Below, piece after piece: positions 43,712 to 52,147 of a DNA stretch of 64,000 nt. The translations under genes and the position numbers were made by a program. The notes beneath the pieces are model-generated. The model saw only the letters and a list, made by a program, of their open reading frames with translations. It ran no database searches and was not told the DNA's origin. This DNA is from Nocardioides sp. (lineage in GTDB: Bacteria; Actinomycetota; Actinomycetes; Propionibacteriales; Nocardioidaceae). The stretch spans positions 62,001 to 126,000 of the forward strand of contig JBAOIH010000010.1 in the NCBI GenBank assembly GCA_037045645.1, read 5' to 3'. Every line of letters begins with the position of its first letter. Within the stretch, counting starts at the first letter, position 1.

Positions 43712-45208
43712 GTGATCACGGGTGAGCTGAAGAGCAAGATCGATCGCGTCTGGGACTCGTTCTGGTCGGGCGGCATCAGCAACCCGGTCGAGGTGATCGA
43801 GCAGATCACTTACCTGCTGTTCATCCGTCGTCTCGACGAACTGCACACGCTCGCAGAAAACAAAGCGAACACGATCCGCAAGCCGATCGAGAACCCGCTG
43901 TTCCTGCCCGGCCAGGAGCACCTGCGGTGGAGCCGGTTCAAGAACGATGACCCGGCGGTGATGTTCAAGGTCGTCAGCACCGAGGTGTTCCCGTACCTCC
44001 AGCAGCTTGGTCAGCGCGGCGGAGACGACACGACGTACTCCGATCACATGCGCGATGCGCGGTTCACGATCCCGACCCCCGCGTTGTTGTCGAAGGTGGT
44101 CGACCTGCTCGACGACATCCCGATGGCGAACCGCGACACGAACGGTGATCTGTACGAGTACATGCTCGGCAAGCTCGCCACATCCGGCACCAACGGGCAG
44201 TTCCGCACGCCGCGGCACATCATCGAGTTGATGGTGGCGATGACGGCGGCGAAGCCTGATGACGAGATTTGCGATCCGGCATGCGGCACGGCGGGCTTCC
44301 TGGTCGCGGCGAGTGAGTACGTGCGCGAGCAGCACCCGTCTGCGCTGACGGATGCGCGGCAGCGCCAGCACTTTCACTCGTCGATGTTCCATGGGTATGA
44401 CTTCGACTCCACGATGCTGCGCATCGGCTCGATGAACATGCTTCTGCACGGGGTCGAGTCGGCCGACATCCGCTATCGCGATTCGCTGTCAGAGGGCGCG
44501 AGCGGGGAGGCGGAACGCTTCACGCTGATCCTGGCCAACCCGCCGTTCGCGGGGTCGCTGGACTATGAGGCGACGTCGAAGGATCTGCAGCGGATCGTAA
44601 AGACGAAGAAGACCGAGCTGCTGTTCTTGGCATTGTTCTTGAAGCTGCTCAAGCCCGGTGGGCGGGCGGCGGTGATCGTGCCCGACGGCGTGTTGTTCGG
44701 TTCGTCGAACGCGCACAAGGCGTTGCGCAAGGCTCTGGTCGAGGAGCAGAAGCTCGACGCCGTCGTGAAGCTGCCCTCGGGTGTGTTCCGGCCGTACGCC
44801 GGGGTGTCGACTGCCATCTTGTTCTTCACCCGCACTGACTCCGGCGGCACCGAGGACGTGTGGTTCTACGACGTACGCGCCGACGGGTACTCCCTCGACG
44901 ACAAGCGCAACCCGGTGGAGGCGAACGACCTGCCCGACGTGCTCGCGCGCTGGTCAAGCCGCCCCACGTCGGTTGAGCCTGGCGAAACCACGTGGTCGGA
45001 GACCACCCGCGCGCGCACCGAGCAGTCGTTCCTCGTGCCGAAGACCGACATCGTCGCGCAGGGGTACGACCTGTCGCTCAACAGATACAAGGAGATCGAG
45101 TACGACGAGGTCGAGCACCGCGCTCCGCTCGAGATCATCGCGGACATCGAGAAGCTGGAGGCTGAGATCTCCGATGGGCTCGCTGAGTTGAAGGCGATGC
45201 TGTCGTGA
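43712..45208 (+). CDS. hsdM: Type I restriction-modification methyltransferase subunit
   Basis: N6-adenine methyltransferase of 498 residues that, with HsdS, modifies the host's own sites. It has an N-terminal helical HsdM domain (LKSKIDRVWDSFWSGGISNP), the AdoMet motif DPACGTAGFLVAA (188-200) and the catalytic NPPF (276-279). The C-terminal part carries VPKTDIVAQGYDLSLNRYKE. GTG start at 43712 was chosen because family similarity begins there; no better upstream start has a ribosome-binding site. A 23-bp segment near 44968 (GGTTGAGCCTGGCGAAACCA) resembles a dispersed repeat and encodes SVEPGETT. Its stop overlaps hsdS. Confidence 0.93.
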   Translation: MITGELKSKIDRVWDSFWSGGISNPVEVIEQITYLLFIRRLDELHTLAENKANTIRKPIENPLFLPGQEHLRWSRFKNDDPAVMFKVVSTEVFPYLQQLGQRGGDDTTYSDHMRDARFTIPTPALLSKVVDLLDDIPMANRDTNGDLYEYMLGKLATSGTNGQFRTPRHIIELMVAMTAAKPDDEICDPACGTAGFLVAASEYVREQHPSALTDARQRQHFHSSMFHGYDFDSTMLRIGSMNMLLHGVESADIRYRDSLSEGASGEAERFTLILANPPFAGSLDYEATSKDLQRIVKTKKTELLFLALFLKLLKPGGRAAVIVPDGVLFGSSNAHKALRKALVEEQKLDAVVKLPSGVFRPYAGVSTAILFFTRTDSGGTEDVWFYDVRADGYSLDDKRNPVEANDLPDVLARWSSRPTSVEPGETTWSETTRARTEQSFLVPKTDIVAQGYDLSLNRYKEIEYDEVEHRAPLEIIADIEKLEAEISDGLAELKAMLS

Positions 45209-46323
45209 AGATGGTGCCGCTGGCGGACGCCTGCGCGATCACGATGGGGCAGGCACCCAGTGGCGACTCGTACAACGATCGCGGCGAGGGCCTGCCCCTG
45301 ATCGCAGGAGCCGGGGATTTCAAAGGGGCGGCCTTAGCCCCGAGCAAGTTCACCACCAAGCCCACGAGGGTGTCAGCGGCTGGCGACATCGTCCTCAGCA
45401 TCCGCGCATCGATCGGCGCAAAGGTTCGGGCGGATGGCGAGTACTGCCTCGGCCGGGGCGTCGCGGGCTTGCGACCCGGATCGGAGCTGGACGACGGCTA
45501 CTTGTGGCACTGGCTCACTCGGTATGAGCGGGAACTGGCTTCGAAAGGTCGCGGAGCCACCTTCCTCCAGGTGAACAAGACCGATATAGGCGAGATGTTG
45601 ATCCAGCTTCCGCCACTGGATGAGCAGCACCGGATCGCCGCGATCCTTGACCACGCCGACGCCCTCCGAGCCAAGCGCCGCCAAGTCCTCGCCCACCTCG
45701 ACTCCCTGACCCAGTCGATCTTCCAGAAACGATTTGGGCACATGGATCCGAAGGTGGAGCTTCAGGCGGTGTGCACCAAGGTCACCGATGGAACTCATCA
45801 ATCACCAATGTGGGCCGACGAAGGTGTCCCATTCCTCTTCGTGAGCAACATCACGAGGGGCGAGATCGAAACGACCACTCAGAGGTTCATCAGTTTTGAC
45901 ACATGGTCAGAACTGACGCGGCGAACCCCTATTGAGGTCGGAGACCTGCTGTACTCCACGGTCGGGAGTTTCGGCATTCCTGCGCTAGTTCGTTCAGACG
46001 AGCCCTTCGCGTTTCAACGTCATATCGCACACATCAAACCGGATCGCGCCAAGGTGGACTCAACCTTTCTTGGCGCCCAACTGAAGTCCCCACTGGTGCG
46101 GCGACAGGCGGTCCGCGCTGCCCGAGGCGTGGCTCAGCCCACCGTGAACCTTGCGGACATCAAGAGGTTCGCCGTGGTCGTTCCCCCGATTGCTGATCAG
46201 CGCGCGTTCGCCAACGAGGCCGAAGCCGTCCGCACCCAACAGCTTGCAATGCGCCTTGTGAGTTCCCGCGAAGACGCCCTCTTCGCGTCCCTCCAGTCCC
46301 GCGCCTTCCGAGGAGAACTCTGA
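45205..46323 (+). CDS. hsdS: Type I restriction-modification specificity subunit
   Basis: Specificity subunit of 372 residues with two target-recognition domains, each followed by a conserved helix: QLPPLDEQHRIAAILDHADA (about 131-150) and VPPIADQRAFANEAEAV (about 323-340). The first domain covers residues 1-125 and the second about 185-320. The DNA sequence recognised cannot be read from the protein. GTG start at 45205 overlaps the hsdM stop; the next ATG two codons later is also possible. Somewhat shorter than the 400-450 residues usual for HsdS. Confidence 0.88.
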   Translation: MKMVPLADACAITMGQAPSGDSYNDRGEGLPLIAGAGDFKGAALAPSKFTTKPTRVSAAGDIVLSIRASIGAKVRADGEYCLGRGVAGLRPGSELDDGYLWHWLTRYERELASKGRGATFLQVNKTDIGEMLIQLPPLDEQHRIAAILDHADALRAKRRQVLAHLDSLTQSIFQKRFGHMDPKVELQAVCTKVTDGTHQSPMWADEGVPFLFVSNITRGEIETTTQRFISFDTWSELTRRTPIEVGDLLYSTVGSFGIPALVRSDEPFAFQRHIAHIKPDRAKVDSTFLGAQLKSPLVRRQAVRAARGVAQPTVNLADIKRFAVVVPPIADQRAFANEAEAVRTQQLAMRLVSSREDALFASLQSRAFRGEL

Positions 46324-46877
46324 TGAGCACAGTTCCAACCTGGGACCAGTACATGGCCCCTTCGCTGCAGGCCCTTGTAGACGGGGAGGTCCGTCGCGCG
46401 TATCAATGAGGACGTGTCTGCTCAGTTGCTCGACCGCCTCCATGCCCAGGAGCCGGCCTTCTTCGAGCAAGCGGTCCTCGACCTGCTGATGGCGTGAGCT
46501 ACGGCGGCGCGGACGGCACCGCGACTCGTACTCAACTCTCCAACGACGGCGGCATCGACGGTGTGATCGACCAGGACGCCCTGGGTCTGAGCCGGGTGCA
46601 CGTTCAGGCCAAGCGCTACGCCCCGACCACGCCGATCGGCCGGCCCGACATCCAGGCCTTCGTCGGTGCCATGGCTGACAGCCAGGCCAACCAAGGCGTC
46701 TTCATCACCACCGGCCGTTTCAGCTCTGGCGCGCGCGACTACGCCAACAACGTCCCCACCCGCGACGTGCTCCTCGACGGCCCGCGCATGGCCGCGCTCA
46801 TGATCAAGTACGGCGTCGGCGTACAGGTGAAGCGCACCCTCCACATCGTCGAGATCGACGAAGATTTCTTCGAGTAG
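46323..46877 (+). pseudogene. mrr: Mrr-type restriction endonuclease, internal deletion and frameshifts
   Basis: Begins MSTVPTWDQYMAPSLQALVD, as Mrr N-terminal winged-helix domains do, then jumps in another frame to RINEDVSAQLLDRLHAQEPA and FFEQAVLDLLMA, and in a third frame to SYGGADGTATRTQLSNDGGI. The catalytic core is complete from there (DG, then VHVQAKRY with QxK, and QGVFITTGRFSSGARDYA) to the stop at 46877. About 90 residues of the N-terminal region are deleted and two frame changes remain. Mrr is a type IV enzyme that cuts modified DNA; this copy is dead. Confidence 0.8.
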
Positions 46878-46908
46878 AGACGCGGCCGCGCTTCTGGCTG
46901 GGCGGGTA

Positions 46909-47259
46909 TCAGGTCGAGGCGAGCTTCCGCACGACGTACTGGTTCAGGCTCATCCGCTCCTCGGCGGCGTGCATCACCAGGTTGCGATGAAGTCGTTCGC
47001 CGATACGCACGTTGAAGGTCCCCGAGAACTTCCGCTCCGAGAGTGGTTCGGGGATGGCCTCGCCGGTGCTGGCCATGTCCGCAACTACGTCAGCGAGGAG
47101 CTGTTCCAGCCCATCGATCGCCGCGGCGCGAGATCCCGCGAGCCAGGACAACGAAGGGAACTCAAGGCAGGTGGCGACGTACTCGCTGTCTTCAGCAGAC
47201 CAAGTCACCCGGTAGGTGTAGTGGGCCACGTTCACCTGTGGGCGGTCCAGCGTGTCCAT
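46909..47259 (-). CDS. hicB: HicB family antitoxin
   Basis: Protein of 116 residues with an N-terminal HicB-like domain (YTYRVTWSAEDSEYVATCLE, PSLSWLAGS) and a C-terminal ribbon-helix-helix region (GTFNVRIGERLHRNLVMHAA, MSLNQYVVRKL) expected to bind the hicAB promoter. It neutralises the HicA mRNA interferase. Its ATG at 47259 shares a base with the hicA stop (TGATG). The pair reads on the opposite strand to the surrounding restriction genes. Confidence 0.9.
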   Translation of the reverse strand: MDTLDRPQVNVAHYTYRVTWSAEDSEYVATCLEFPSLSWLAGSRAAAIDGLEQLLADVVADMASTGEAIPEPLSERKFSGTFNVRIGERLHRNLVMHAAEERMSLNQYVVRKLAST

Positions 47260-47510
47260 CACATAGCCTCCTTCTTGTCGATAGCCGCGAGCACCTGACG
47301 AACCTGGTACGCCTTCGCCTTGCCTTTGTCGTTCTGAATGTTGACTCGGGGATCGCCGGGCCAGGGCATCTTGAACACCGCGTGGGAAGTCCCTGCCTGC
47401 CGGGGCTTCCCGAAGTAGTGCTCGCAGACTTTGTGAAGATCGTTGAAGGCGACGTTGTGGGGGTTGCTCCTCAGAGCCCTCACGATCTTGCTTACGGATG
47501 TCATTGGCAT
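47259..47510 (-). CDS. hicA: HicA family mRNA interferase toxin
   Basis: Toxin of 83 residues (81 if the second ATG at 47504 is used) of the YcfA/HicA double-stranded RNA-binding fold, with the catalytic histidine in GTSHAVFKMPWPGDPRVNIQ and the end AYQVRQVLAAIDKK. It cleaves mRNA when the antitoxin is lost. Longer upstream reading is a decayed unrelated gene. Slightly longer than the 60-70 residues of many HicA proteins because of an N-terminal helix. Confidence 0.85.
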   Translation of the reverse strand: MPMTSVSKIVRALRSNPHNVAFNDLHKVCEHYFGKPRQAGTSHAVFKMPWPGDPRVNIQNDKGKAKAYQVRQVLAAIDKKEAM

Positions 47511-47514
47511 GGTA

Positions 47515-47778
47515 CCGCAGGCAGTACCACACCTGCCAGGTCTCGCGACAGCTTGGCCACCCGGCGCGCAATCCAGACCTCGGCCTCGCCGGCTTTGCAC
47601 CGCGCCCACACGCGCGGCAGCCGATGCCGCAGGTCGAGCACGTCGGCGATCGCGTGCGCGCCGCCCATTGAGCCATGGCTTCCAGCTCATCGACGTCAAC
47701 CAACCGCCTCCGCGCCACCGCATCCGACGCTGCGGCGAGCGTGGCCGCGGCGTCGAGGGAGTCGAAGGAGGAGGTCAT
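47515..47778 (-). pseudogene. DUF222/HNH endonuclease-type remnant
   Basis: Starts MTSSFDSLDAAATLAAASDA and VARRRLVDVDELEAMAQWA, the N-terminal pattern of the DUF222 proteins abundant in actinobacteria. After a deletion and frame change it continues DVLDLRHRLPRVWARCKAGE and VWIARRVAKLSRDLAG, another DUF222 segment. The HNH nuclease part is missing, and the remnant ends at the hicA start. It is probably what was left when hicAB inserted or when the region was rearranged. Confidence 0.6.
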
Positions 47779-47882
47779 ATGAACAAGCTAGAGGTGACCA
47801 CCGACGGTTTGGATTGGGCGGAACCGACAGGGATGGACCGCAGTTATATCGCCCGCGATAACACCCCGATAAGGTGGCGTGC

Positions 47883-48326
47883 ATGGACATTCGTGCGGAG
47901 CGGCTCGCGGCTGGGCTCAGCCAGTCGCAACTCGCCCGCGCCGCGCGGGTGCCGCAGCCCAATCTTTCGGCGTACGAGAACGGCCGGCGCAGCCCGAGCC
48001 CCGAGGTGATGCAGCGCATCGTGCGTGTCTTGCAGGGCCGTCCGTCCCTGCGCGTCGCGGAGCATCGCGACAGCATCCGTGCCCTGGTAGCCGATCATCA
48101 CGCACTCCACCCGCGCCTGTTCGGCTCGGTTGCACGCGGCGATGACGAGCCAGGATCGGACGTCGACCTGCTGGTGGAGTTCACCGACGAAGCCACTCTC
48201 CTCGACGAGGTCGGGCTGCGGCTGGCTCTGCGTGACCTGCTCCAGGTCGAGGTCGATGTGGTCGCCGACGACGGGCTCCGGGGCGAACTCCGCGAGCGCA
48301 TCCTGGGCGAAGCGGTGCCCGTGTGA
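47883..48326 (+). CDS. XRE-MNT fusion antitoxin (MntA-like nucleotidyltransferase)
   Basis: Protein of 147 residues. Residues 1-57 are an XRE helix-turn-helix (RLAAGLSQSQLARAARVPQP). Residues about 65-147 are a minimal nucleotidyltransferase with the GSxxR(x)D motif LFGSVARGDDEPGSDVDLLV. MNT proteins of this type act as antitoxins by adding AMP groups to the HEPN partner; the fused HTH would also regulate the operon. The next gene is the HEPN toxin with a GTGA overlap. An AT-rich stretch (TATATCGC, GATAAC) upstream of 47883 is the likely promoter. GTG at 47874 is an alternative start. Confidence 0.88.
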   Translation: MDIRAERLAAGLSQSQLARAARVPQPNLSAYENGRRSPSPEVMQRIVRVLQGRPSLRVAEHRDSIRALVADHHALHPRLFGSVARGDDEPGSDVDLLVEFTDEATLLDEVGLRLALRDLLQVEVDVVADDGLRGELRERILGEAVPV

Positions 48327-48679
48327 ACGACTCCCACTCCAAGGCAATCGACGTGGCCGGCCGCGTGGTCTCCGTGTGTGACGTGCTGGCCGAGATTGTC
48401 CGCGGAAGTGACATCGACGCCTTTGTTACCGACGTACGCACCCAATGGGCTGTCGAGATGGGCCTCATCCGGATCGGCGAAGCGATCAACCGCATCCCCG
48501 CCGACGTGTTGACCGACTTCCCCGATCAGCCCTGGCGTCAGATCATCGCGATGCGCAACTTCGCGGCACATCAGTACGACGACCTCGACCCGCGCCGCGT
48601 CTGGCGCACTTTGACCGGTGACGTGCCAGCTCTGCGCGCCTACCTCAACGACACCGTGATCCCCGGGCTCTCATCGTGA
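48323..48679 (+). CDS. HEPN-domain RNase toxin (HepT-like, DUF86)
   Basis: All-helical protein of 118 residues with the HEPN signature Rx4-6H in IAMRNFAAHQYDDLD (Arg and His) and the family's GLIRIGEAINRIP segment. Such proteins are RNases, inhibited by adenylylation of the nearby Tyr (AHQY here). The start overlaps the antitoxin stop (GTGA) and its own stop overlaps the hsdR start (GTGA). Toxin, antitoxin and restriction subunit are therefore translationally linked. Confidence 0.9.
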   Translation: MNDSHSKAIDVAGRVVSVCDVLAEIVRGSDIDAFVTDVRTQWAVEMGLIRIGEAINRIPADVLTDFPDQPWRQIIAMRNFAAHQYDDLDPRRVWRTLTGDVPALRAYLNDTVIPGLSS

Positions 48680-51600
48680 GCAATTTCGCCTTCGTTAAGC
48701 AGACGCTGCCGGCGGTCCACGCCGACTGCGCCCGCGCGGAGGCCTACCTCACCACCGACCCGCGCACCTCCTGCATCTACGCGCGGCGTGCGGCTGAGTT
48801 GCTCGTGGGTCATCTGTACGACGTACTCGCGCTGCCTGCGCCGTACAAGGATGACCTCAGTGCCCGCATCAACGCGCCCGCGTTCAAGACCGCGACCGGC
48901 CTCGGCGTCAACGCCAAGCTCAACCTGATCCGCCACCTCGGCAACAGCGCCGTGCACGCGCAGGCGCCGATCCAGCCGCAGTCGGCGGTCAACGCCATAC
49001 GCGAACTCCACCACGTGATGACGTGGGCCGCCTTCCATCACTCGCCCCAACCCGGCGCCGTGCCCACGGGAGCGCAGTTCGACCCCACGCTCGCCAGCAA
49101 AATGGCGCCCCTCTCGCGCGCGGAAGTGCAGAAGCTCGCGGACACCTTCAAGAAGCAGGACGAAGCGCACGCCGCCGCGCTGAGCGAGAAGGATGAACTC
49201 CTCGCCGCCCACGAAGCCGAGATCGCCCGGCTGCGCGAGGAGATCAAGGCAGCCCAAGCCGCCAACACCAAGCCCGACGACCACGACTACGACGAGGCCA
49301 CCACCCGCGACGTCTTCATCGACGTGCTGCTCGGGCAGGCGGGCTGGGTTTCGACAGGCTCCGGGGTGCGGCTCGAACGTGAATACAGAGTCGCGAGCAT
49401 GGGGGTTTCGACAGGCTCAACCACCGAGAAGGTCGGGTATGCCGACTACGTGCTGTGGGGCGCCGACGGCCTCCCGCTCGCGGTGGTCGAGGCCAAGCGC
49501 GCGAAGAAGAGCGCTGCCATCGGCCAACAACAAGCCACGTTGTACGCCGACGCGCTGGAGCGCGAGTTCGGCCGACGGCCGGTGATGTTCTGGACCAACG
49601 GATACGAGCACTGGATCTGGGATGACGTATCCGGATATCCGCCGCGCCAGGTGCACAGCTTCTATACGCGCGACGAGCTGGAGCTGATGATCCAGCGCCG
49701 CCACACGCGCCTCCCGCTGGCTGGTCAGCCGATCGATGTGGACATCGTCGAGCGTCCCTATCAGCACCGAGCGATCCGGGCCGTTGGCGACGCCTTCGAC
49801 CGCAAGCAGCGCGAGGCCCTCCTCGTGATGGCCACCGGCTCCGGCAAGACCCGCACCGTCATCGCGATGATCGACCAGTTGATGAAGACCAACTGGGTCA
49901 AGCGCGTGCTCTTCCTCGCCGATCGCAAGGCGCTGGTCAACCAGGCCGCCAACGCCTTCAAGCAGCACCTGCCCGATGCCACGACGGTCAACCTGATCAC
50001 GGACAAGGACGTCGACGGACGCGTCTACGTGTCGACGTACCCCACGATGTTGAACCTGCTCAACGACGTCGACGACAAGGGTCTGCGCCGCTTCGGGCCG
50101 GGGTACTTCGACCTGATCGTGATCGACGAGGCGCACCGGTCGGTGTATGCGAAGTACGGCTTCATCTTCGACTACTTCGACGCGATGCTCGTCGGTCTCA
50201 CCGCGACGCCGAAGGACGAGGTCGACCACAACACGTACCGCCTGTTCCACCTCGAAGACGGCGTCCCGACCGATGCGTACTCCTTGGAGGAGGCCGTCTC
50301 TGACGGCTACCTCGTGCCGCCGCGAGGGGTGAAGGTCGACACCTTCTTCATGCGCGAAGGAATCCGATACGCCGACCTCAGCGATGACGAGCGCGACGAG
50401 TGGGATGCGCTGGAGTGGGGAGACGACGGCCCGCCGAGTGAGGTGGGATCCGGGGAGTTGGACCGCTTCCTCTTCAACGAGGACACCACCGACAAGGTGC
50501 TCGCCAAGCTGATGTCCGACGGGCGCAAGGTCGCGGGCGGTGACCGGCTCGGCAAGACCATCATCTTCGCCAAGAACCAGGCCCACGCGGAGTTCATCGG
50601 CCGGCGCTTCGACGTGGGCTGGCCACATCTGGCCGGGCAGCACGCGCGGGTGATCACGCACGCGACGCCGTACGCCCAATCGCTGATCGACGACTTCTCG
50701 ATCAGGGACAAGGCGCCCCACATCGCGATCAGCGTGGACATGCTCGACACCGGCATCGACGTGCCCGAGGTCGTCAACCTGGTGTTCTTGAAGACGGTGC
50801 GCTCGAAGTCGAAGTTCTGGCAGATGATCGGGCGCGGCACGCGGCTTTGCCCCGACCTATACGGCCCCGGCCAAGACAAGGAAGATTTCTTCGTCCTCGA
50901 CTTCTGCGGCAACCTGGAGTACTTCAGCCAGGACCTGCCCGGCAGTGAAGGCTCGGTCCAGAAGTCGCTCACGCAGCGGATCTTCGAATCAAGGCTCGGG
51001 CTCGTGACCGCCCTCGACGCGTCGGGAGAGCACGCCGACCTGCGCGCCTCGACGGCCAAGATCCTGCACGCGTTCGTGTCCGGGATGACGCTCGACAACG
51101 TGCTCGTACGTCCACATCGGCGGGCGGTGGAGCGGCTGTCGGAGGCGTCGACGTGGGAGCGGTTGACGCCCGAGGACGCCGAGGCCGCGCTCGTGCTCGG
51201 CGGCCTGCCCACCACCGAGCAGGACAACGACGAGGACGCGAAGCGCTTCGACCTGTTAGTGCTGCGGCGTCAGGTCGCGCAGCTTGATGGCGACGCCGTG
51301 ACCGCCGAGAGGTTGCGCGAGACGATCCAAGCCATCGCCTCAGCGTTGCTCGCCAAGACCACAATCCCGTCGGTGGCCGAGCAGGCAGTGTTGCTCGAAT
51401 CGATCGCCAGCGAGGAGTGGTGGATCGACGTCACGCTCCCGATGCTGGAGCTGGTGCGCGTGCGGATTCGCGCGCTGGTGCGGTTCGTGGAGAAGTCGCG
51501 GCGGAACCCGGTCTACACCGACTTCGTTGATGAACTCGGCCAGTCCAGCGAGGTCTCGCTGCCCGGGATCACGCCGGCCGTGGACTTCGAGCGGTTTCGG

Positions 51601-52059
51601 GCCAAGGCGCAGGCCTATCTGCGCGAGCACGAGGAGCACATCGCGCTTCAGCGGCTGCGGCGCAACCGGCAGCTCACCGGTGAGGACCTGGCCGCACTGG
51701 AGCAGATGCTGATCGAGGCCGGCGCAGACCGTGGTCACCTCGCTCGGGCCGCTGGCCACGATGGCGGCCTCGGTGTCTTCATCCGCTCGCTCGTCGGGTT
51801 GGATCGAGTGGCCGCGCAAGAGGCGTTCGCCGGCTACCTCGATGAAAGCCGCTTCTCCGTGCAGCAGATTCGCTTCATCGACATGGTCATCGACGAGCTC
51901 ACGGCGAACGGCGCGATGGAGCCGGCGCGGTTGTTTGAGTCGCCGTACACCGACAACGCACCGACCGGCCCGGAGTTCTTCTTCCCCGGCCAGGTCGGCG
52001 ACCTCGTCGCGATCCTTGATGACGTGACCGCGCGCGCGACGGTGGCGGCGACGGGCTGA
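48676..52059 (+). CDS. hsdR: Type I restriction endonuclease R subunit with DUF4145-like N-terminus
   Basis: Motor and nuclease subunit of 1127 residues. Residues 1-125 resemble DUF4145, a HEPN-related helical domain, with LNLIRHLGNSAVHAQ (R86, H94). Residues 150-196 are a coiled coil. The nuclease domain has D257 (YADYVLWGADG) and the pair E272-x-K274 (VVEAKR). The helicase has Walker A MATGSGKT (385-392), VIDEAHRS (482-489) and VGLTATPK. Two short segments (residues 225-229 and 243-249, both VSTGS) are encoded by GTTTCGACAGGCTC repeat fragments. It uses HsdM-HsdS from 43712-46323, separated from it by the toxin-antitoxin genes. Confidence 0.92.
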   Translation: MSNFAFVKQTLPAVHADCARAEAYLTTDPRTSCIYARRAAELLVGHLYDVLALPAPYKDDLSARINAPAFKTATGLGVNAKLNLIRHLGNSAVHAQAPIQPQSAVNAIRELHHVMTWAAFHHSPQPGAVPTGAQFDPTLASKMAPLSRAEVQKLADTFKKQDEAHAAALSEKDELLAAHEAEIARLREEIKAAQAANTKPDDHDYDEATTRDVFIDVLLGQAGWVSTGSGVRLEREYRVASMGVSTGSTTEKVGYADYVLWGADGLPLAVVEAKRAKKSAAIGQQQATLYADALEREFGRRPVMFWTNGYEHWIWDDVSGYPPRQVHSFYTRDELELMIQRRHTRLPLAGQPIDVDIVERPYQHRAIRAVGDAFDRKQREALLVMATGSGKTRTVIAMIDQLMKTNWVKRVLFLADRKALVNQAANAFKQHLPDATTVNLITDKDVDGRVYVSTYPTMLNLLNDVDDKGLRRFGPGYFDLIVIDEAHRSVYAKYGFIFDYFDAMLVGLTATPKDEVDHNTYRLFHLEDGVPTDAYSLEEAVSDGYLVPPRGVKVDTFFMREGIRYADLSDDERDEWDALEWGDDGPPSEVGSGELDRFLFNEDTTDKVLAKLMSDGRKVAGGDRLGKTIIFAKNQAHAEFIGRRFDVGWPHLAGQHARVITHATPYAQSLIDDFSIRDKAPHIAISVDMLDTGIDVPEVVNLVFLKTVRSKSKFWQMIGRGTRLCPDLYGPGQDKEDFFVLDFCGNLEYFSQDLPGSEGSVQKSLTQRIFESRLGLVTALDASGEHADLRASTAKILHAFVSGMTLDNVLVRPHRRAVERLSEASTWERLTPEDAEAALVLGGLPTTEQDNDEDAKRFDLLVLRRQVAQLDGDAVTAERLRETIQAIASALLAKTTIPSVAEQAVLLESIASEEWWIDVTLPMLELVRVRIRALVRFVEKSRRNPVYTDFVDELGQSSEVSLPGITPAVDFERFRAKAQAYLREHEEHIALQRLRRNRQLTGEDLAALEQMLIEAGADRGHLARAAGHDGGLGVFIRSLVGLDRVAAQEAFAGYLDESRFSVQQIRFIDMVIDELTANGAMEPARLFESPYTDNAPTGPEFFFPGQVGDLVAILDDVTARATVAATG

Positions 52060-52072
52060 GTCATTTGGACCG

Positions 52073-52133
52073 AAGAACTGCGGCCGTAGGGGGCACGCCT
52101 GCGCGCCAGATCGACACCCTGGCCGCAGTTCTT
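52073..52133. repeat. AAGAACTGCGGCC inverted-repeat element, copy 3
   Basis: 61-bp copy with ends AAGAACTGCGGCC and GGCCGCAGTTCTT, 13 bp after the hsdR stop and before the convergent patatin stop. Confidence 0.85.
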
Positions 52134-52147
52134 CCCAGGATTGGGGG

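Noticed and set aside
43712..52059. Prophage or integrative element
   Set aside because: No integrase, attachment site, tRNA junction or phage structural gene was found around the restriction/toxin genes.
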